Shown here piece after piece: positions 14,799 to 17,641 of a DNA stretch of 17,641 nt. This stretch comes from CAVVIO01 sp963748095 (lineage in GTDB: Bacteria; Bacteroidota; Bacteroidia; Bacteroidales; UBA10428): the NCBI GenBank assembly GCA_963748095.1, contig CAVVIO010000053.1:1-17641 (forward strand), given 5' to 3'. Positions within the stretch are counted from its first letter, which is position 1. Each line of letters starts with the position of its first letter. A model generated the notes under the pieces. The model ran no database searches. It was not told the DNA's origin and saw only the letters and a program-made list of their open reading frames with translations. Both the position numbers and the translations under genes were made by a program.

Positions 14799-15764
14799 TT
14801 ATGATTTTGACTTATGCTTTACAAGTTCTATGTCGAATACCAATGTAGAATACGCTGGTATAAGAATAAAATTATAACCCGTAGGTGAGTAGGCATCCTT
14901 TCCATATCCATCGTAATATGGAATAACAACTCTTACTTTTGTTCCTGTGTGCATATAACCGACAGCTTCATTAAAACCGGGTATAAAATTGGTGGTCCCG
15001 TATACAAAACCTAACGGATTATTTGCTGGTATGCTAGTAAACGACTTTCCATCGGTAAAGGAACCAGTATATGCCACATAAACCGAATCACCAGCTGCTA
15101 TTGAGTCTGTATTTGTACCAACACTATCGGTTACTATATAATAAATACCTGAGTCCAGTGAATCGGAAGGCATTACCTTATGACCATCTATCTGGTATTT
15201 TGTACTATCCAGTGTAGACAGATAATTATTCAGTTCATCTCTTGCATCGGTAACAGGGTTTTTTATTACACGCAGCAGTTCCATTTCATAAACCAAAGGG
15301 CCATTATTAGTTGCCATGGCAGATGGAATGATCAACGTGGCTTTCCCTCCTGCTCTCATGTATGAAATACCTACATTAATACCGGGCAGACTATACCCAA
15401 ATTTCAATTTTAACGGGTGGTATACATAATATTGGTTATATGTACCTGCAGCAGCAGCCGTAGCACTATCATTGGTTTCAATAAGCGATCCGTCAATATT
15501 TCTACCTGTAAAATTAATCACCATATAATCGCCAAATTTGATAGAATCACCTGTTCCGGCAGTTTCTTCAACGTAATATATGCCATCGGCTGTTTTGGTA
15601 TCCTTCGAAATGTTATGATCTGCCAGGTACGTGTCTATTTCAGTTTGTTCCCGGGCTGCTATTTCCCCACTATTATCTTTTATACATCCGCTCATGAGTA
15701 CACCTAGTGTACCTGCAATTCCAAGTAAAAGAATAATTCTTTTTTCCCCAATAGTTTTCATCAT
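14799..15764 (-). CDS. Lipoprotein with two FKBP-type peptidyl-prolyl isomerase domains
   Basis: This is a 321-residue exported isomerase that would speed proline cis-trans changes during folding of envelope proteins. The signal ends in LMSGC, with C27 as the lipidated cysteine. Domain one is about 57-166 (YYVEETAGTGDSIKFGDYMV, LPGINVGISYMRAGGKATLIIP). Domain two is about 205-316 (YYIVTDSVG, GDSVYVAYTGSF, FIPGFNEAVGYMHTGTKVRVVIP). Both keep the overall FKBP frame but lack several aromatic residues of the classical active site, and domain one lacks the usual YG-x-IP loop. It is last in the minus-strand run, 70 bases after the next isomerase gene, and ends at the terminator. Confidence 0.88.
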   Translation of the reverse strand: MMKTIGEKRIILLLGIAGTLGVLMSGCIKDNSGEIAAREQTEIDTYLADHNISKDTKTADGIYYVEETAGTGDSIKFGDYMVINFTGRNIDGSLIETNDSATAAAAGTYNQYYVYHPLKLKFGYSLPGINVGISYMRAGGKATLIIPSAMATNNGPLVYEMELLRVIKNPVTDARDELNNYLSTLDSTKYQIDGHKVMPSDSLDSGIYYIVTDSVGTNTDSIAAGDSVYVAYTGSFTDGKSFTSIPANNPLGFVYGTTNFIPGFNEAVGYMHTGTKVRVVIPYYDGYGKDAYSPTGYNFILIPAYSTLVFDIELVKHKSKS

Positions 15765-15834
15765 AATTTTTAATAATAGTTTTTTTGATAAGATGGATAA
15801 AACGCAAAAAGGTTGCTTCTAAGTATTATTTATT

Positions 15835-16701
15835 TTAATTAACTTTTAAAATTTCCACCTCGAAGATCAGCGATGTAAACGGTGGAATAATACCTGTGGA
15901 TGAACCTGATTTACCAAATGCCAGGTCGGAAGGCAGTATAAAAAGTGATTTTTCTCCATCATGCATCATACCAATTGCCTCTTCCAATCCTTTTATAACC
16001 TGCCACTCTGTACCATAAACAAATTGAAAGGGTTGATTACGTTTTAAAGTGGAATCGAAAAATTTACCGTTCAGAAACCGTCCCTCATAATTGACGGTAA
16101 TCGTATCCCCCAACTCTATTTTTTTACCAGTCCCCGGGCGGAGTACAATATAATAAAGGCCGGATGCCGTAGGTTTAGCATTCAATTGTTTTTCTTCAAT
16201 AAACTGCCGGAGGATCACTTTTTCGTAATCACCAAAATCATCGATCCAGTTCAGGAATGCTTCTTTTTCTTTATTATATTCTTCGGAAGTTTGTATTTCT
16301 ACTACATTAACTGTCACCTTCATTTTGCTGTCAGCCGGAATAAAATCAGGAAGTGAGGATTCCAGCGTCTTTTTAAAGAAATCATCCGCCGAGATGATAA
16401 ACGTTGCACTTTCCTTTTCCGCCAGCATGGTAAAACATTCATCAATGGATCCTTTGAAACCGGGTTGTGTAACCTGGAATTTCCGTCTCCCGGTAAAAAA
16501 TACCGAATCATCCATGGTCTGATAGGTAAGGTCTACTGTAATAAAATCACCCGGTTTTGCATGCAATGTGTTTTCACCTATTTTATGCAATTGAAAATAA
16601 ATATCGTGTTTTGCCCTTGAGTATCCCGGATAAGGAGATTTTCGCCGGCAGGCTGTGAAAGAAATGAAAATTATACTGATCAGTAATATAAGTCTGTTCA
16701 T
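15835..16701 (-). CDS. Lipoprotein with degenerate and canonical FKBP domains
   Basis: This is a 288-residue lipoprotein. The signal ends in SFTAC with C18 as the lipidation site. Residues 31-137 form a diverged FKBP-like domain (PGDFITVDLTY, ECFTMLAEKESATFIIS, VTVNVVEI) without active-site features. A helical linker follows (139-175), and a more canonical FKBP domain occupies 177-287: ASGLYYIVLRPGTG, GDTITVNYEGRFLNGKFFDST, VIKGLEEAIGMMHDGEKSLFILP and a GIIPPFTSLIFEVEIL end. The second domain is likely the active isomerase. It begins 12 bases after the GldI-like gene and so belongs to the same transcript. Confidence 0.9.
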   Translation of the reverse strand: MNRLILLISIIFISFTACRRKSPYPGYSRAKHDIYFQLHKIGENTLHAKPGDFITVDLTYQTMDDSVFFTGRRKFQVTQPGFKGSIDECFTMLAEKESATFIISADDFFKKTLESSLPDFIPADSKMKVTVNVVEIQTSEEYNKEKEAFLNWIDDFGDYEKVILRQFIEEKQLNAKPTASGLYYIVLRPGTGKKIELGDTITVNYEGRFLNGKFFDSTLKRNQPFQFVYGTEWQVIKGLEEAIGMMHDGEKSLFILPSDLAFGKSGSSTGIIPPFTSLIFEVEILKVN

Positions 16702-16713
16702 GTATATGTAATG

Positions 16714-17244
16714 TTAATTAATATCTCTAAAATCAATCACTTCTACATCATAAACAATAATGGCCCTTGCCGGGATTTTATTGTCATCGCCAATTAAGCC
16801 ATACGCAAGGTGTGGCGGCATAATGAAACGGGCCTTATCCCCAACATGCAGGAGCAATATCCCTTCTTCCAATCCTGATTCAACGCCTCCCTGACCGATT
16901 TTGAATTGTTTCGGACCGCTTATGTCGGAACTGTAACACGCTGTACCGTTAAGCAAACTTACCTTGTAATTGATAATTGCCAACTGACCTTTATGGGCAA
17001 TCGCCCCGTTTCCCTTATGGTAAATCATATACCACAGGCCGGTTTGGGTTTCCTTCATATCCCAACCTTTGCGGTGAACGTAACCGGCAATTTTACTCGA
17101 ATCTTTTTTAACCAGTAACCGGTTGACATCCATCAGCTCTTCAGTAGTAGGTTTTATTTTTTTTCGGGATGATTCTTTTTTCCCACTGTTACAGGAAAAC
17201 AGAATACCTGAAACTACTATTATGATTAAAAAATACTTAGTCAT
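16714..17244 (-). CDS. FKBP-type isomerase lipoprotein, GldI-like
   Basis: This is a 176-residue lipoprotein. The signal ends in ILFSC with C18 as the lipid site. A charged linker (20-60) leads to one FKBP domain at 67-172 (QTGLWYMIYHKGNG, KGQLAIINYKVSLLNGT, LEEGILLLHVGDKARFIMP, LAYGLIGDDNKIPARAIIVYDVEV). Length, lipoprotein signal and the GDDNKI region resemble the gliding-motility isomerase GldI of Flavobacterium, which helps fold components of the gliding/type IX secretion machinery. A motility role here is not shown. Its start lies inside the end of the phosphoesterase gene (8-base overlap), so the two are translationally linked. Confidence 0.85.
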   Translation of the reverse strand: MTKYFLIIIVVSGILFSCNSGKKESSRKKIKPTTEELMDVNRLLVKKDSSKIAGYVHRKGWDMKETQTGLWYMIYHKGNGAIAHKGQLAIINYKVSLLNGTACYSSDISGPKQFKIGQGGVESGLEEGILLLHVGDKARFIMPPHLAYGLIGDDNKIPARAIIVYDVEVIDFRDIN

Positions 17245-17641
17245 TATTCTCCTTTAAATCTTCACTGTATTCCGGCAATAAGCTTTCGAATTTGCGCAAT
17301 GTTTCTTCGAGATTGAGTTTTGATTCACCCCCTGCGGCATTTTTATGCCCCCCTCCATCGAAATATTTTGCAGAAAACCGGTTAACCGCAAAATCTCCTT
17401 TCGAACGAAAGGATATCTTCACATGATCCTTTTTTTCGATAAATAAAGCGGTGAAACGAATGCCATTGATCGACAATGGATAGTTAACAAATCCTTCGGA
17501 ATCTCCCGGTTGAAAGTTAAATCTGTCACGTTCCTCCTGCGTAATGCTGATATACGCAGCTCCGAAACCGGGAAACACTTTCATTTTCACGTTTAAGCAA
17601 TATCCCAAAAATCGCATACGATCGGCTGAGAAATTATCGTA
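17237..17641 (-). CDS. nrnA: DHH family phosphoesterase (NrnA-like), C-terminal part only
   Basis: The frame runs off the right edge. The 134 visible residues, starting YDNFSADRMRFLGYCLNV, are the end of a protein normally about 320-340 residues long, so the ATG at 17617 is internal and not the start. The visible part is the DHHA1 domain, with the substrate-binding GGGHKNAAGG motif. NrnA-type enzymes degrade very short RNA fragments and dephosphorylate pAp. The metal-binding DHH half lies outside the window, so activity cannot be judged. It overlaps the GldI-like gene by eight bases and is the first visible gene of the minus-strand run. Confidence 0.85.
   Translation of the reverse strand, partial: YDNFSADRMRFLGYCLNVKMKVFPGFGAAYISITQEERDRFNFQPGDSEGFVNYPLSINGIRFTALFIEKKDHVKISFRSKGDFAVNRFSAKYFDGGGHKNAAGGESKLNLEETLRKFESLLPEYSEDLKENND

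Overview
The window looks like a piece of a Bacteroidota chromosome. It is AT-rich with few Shine-Dalgarno sites, and several genes are preceded by TAnnTTTG-type -7 boxes. The gene families also fit that phylum: a TlpA-type thioredoxin, several lipoproteins, an FKBP/GldI-like isomerase cluster beside a DHH phosphoesterase, and a bacterial TMTC-like membrane glycosyltransferase. I see no rRNA, tRNA, CRISPR array, transposase or phage gene. Everything is read by eye; no homology search was run.

Left end (1-779): a gene-free, nested repeat region. A terminator-like repeat module (R) is followed by a second module (U). R+U recurs as a 226-bp collinear direct repeat with a fixed offset of 413 bp (60-285 and 473-698). 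An inverted third U copy lies between them, giving a roughly 320-bp near-perfect hairpin. Another R copy lies inverted at 7484-7614.

780-5307 (+ strand): an ECF sigma factor, its probable zinc-finger anti-sigma factor, a frameshifted lipoprotein with a C-terminal membrane anchor, two GNAT acetyltransferases (the second of the phosphinothricin acetyltransferase type) and a small DUF4440/SnoaL-like lipoprotein. 5360-5931 (- strand): a one-base-overlapping DUF433/DUF5615 pair with the layout of a toxin-antitoxin module. 6128-9763 (+): an MFS transporter, a repeat-bearing intergenic region and a TMTC-like membrane glycosyltransferase with C-terminal TPRs.

9764-13114: three tandem palindromes between convergent genes, a PhnP-like metallo-beta-lactamase hydrolase with a TTG start, a TlpA-like thioredoxin gene broken by four frame changes, and a 21-bp tandem repeat array. 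13115-14704 (+): an overlapping MNT nucleotidyltransferase/HEPN pair, then a short RsmI-like methyltransferase. 14749-17641 (-): a strong terminator closing a run of three consecutive FKBP-type isomerase lipoproteins that continues from a DHH/NrnA-like phosphoesterase cut by the window edge.

The genes do not form one pathway. Recurring themes are envelope and periplasmic functions (lipoproteins, FKBPs, TlpA, TMTC), two small two-gene modules of the toxin-antitoxin kind, and much repeat-driven or decaying sequence. The most unusual material is the nested repeat structure at 1-717 and its link to the inverted copy at 7484-7614. Next come the single-base frame changes that break two genes, all of the same sign.
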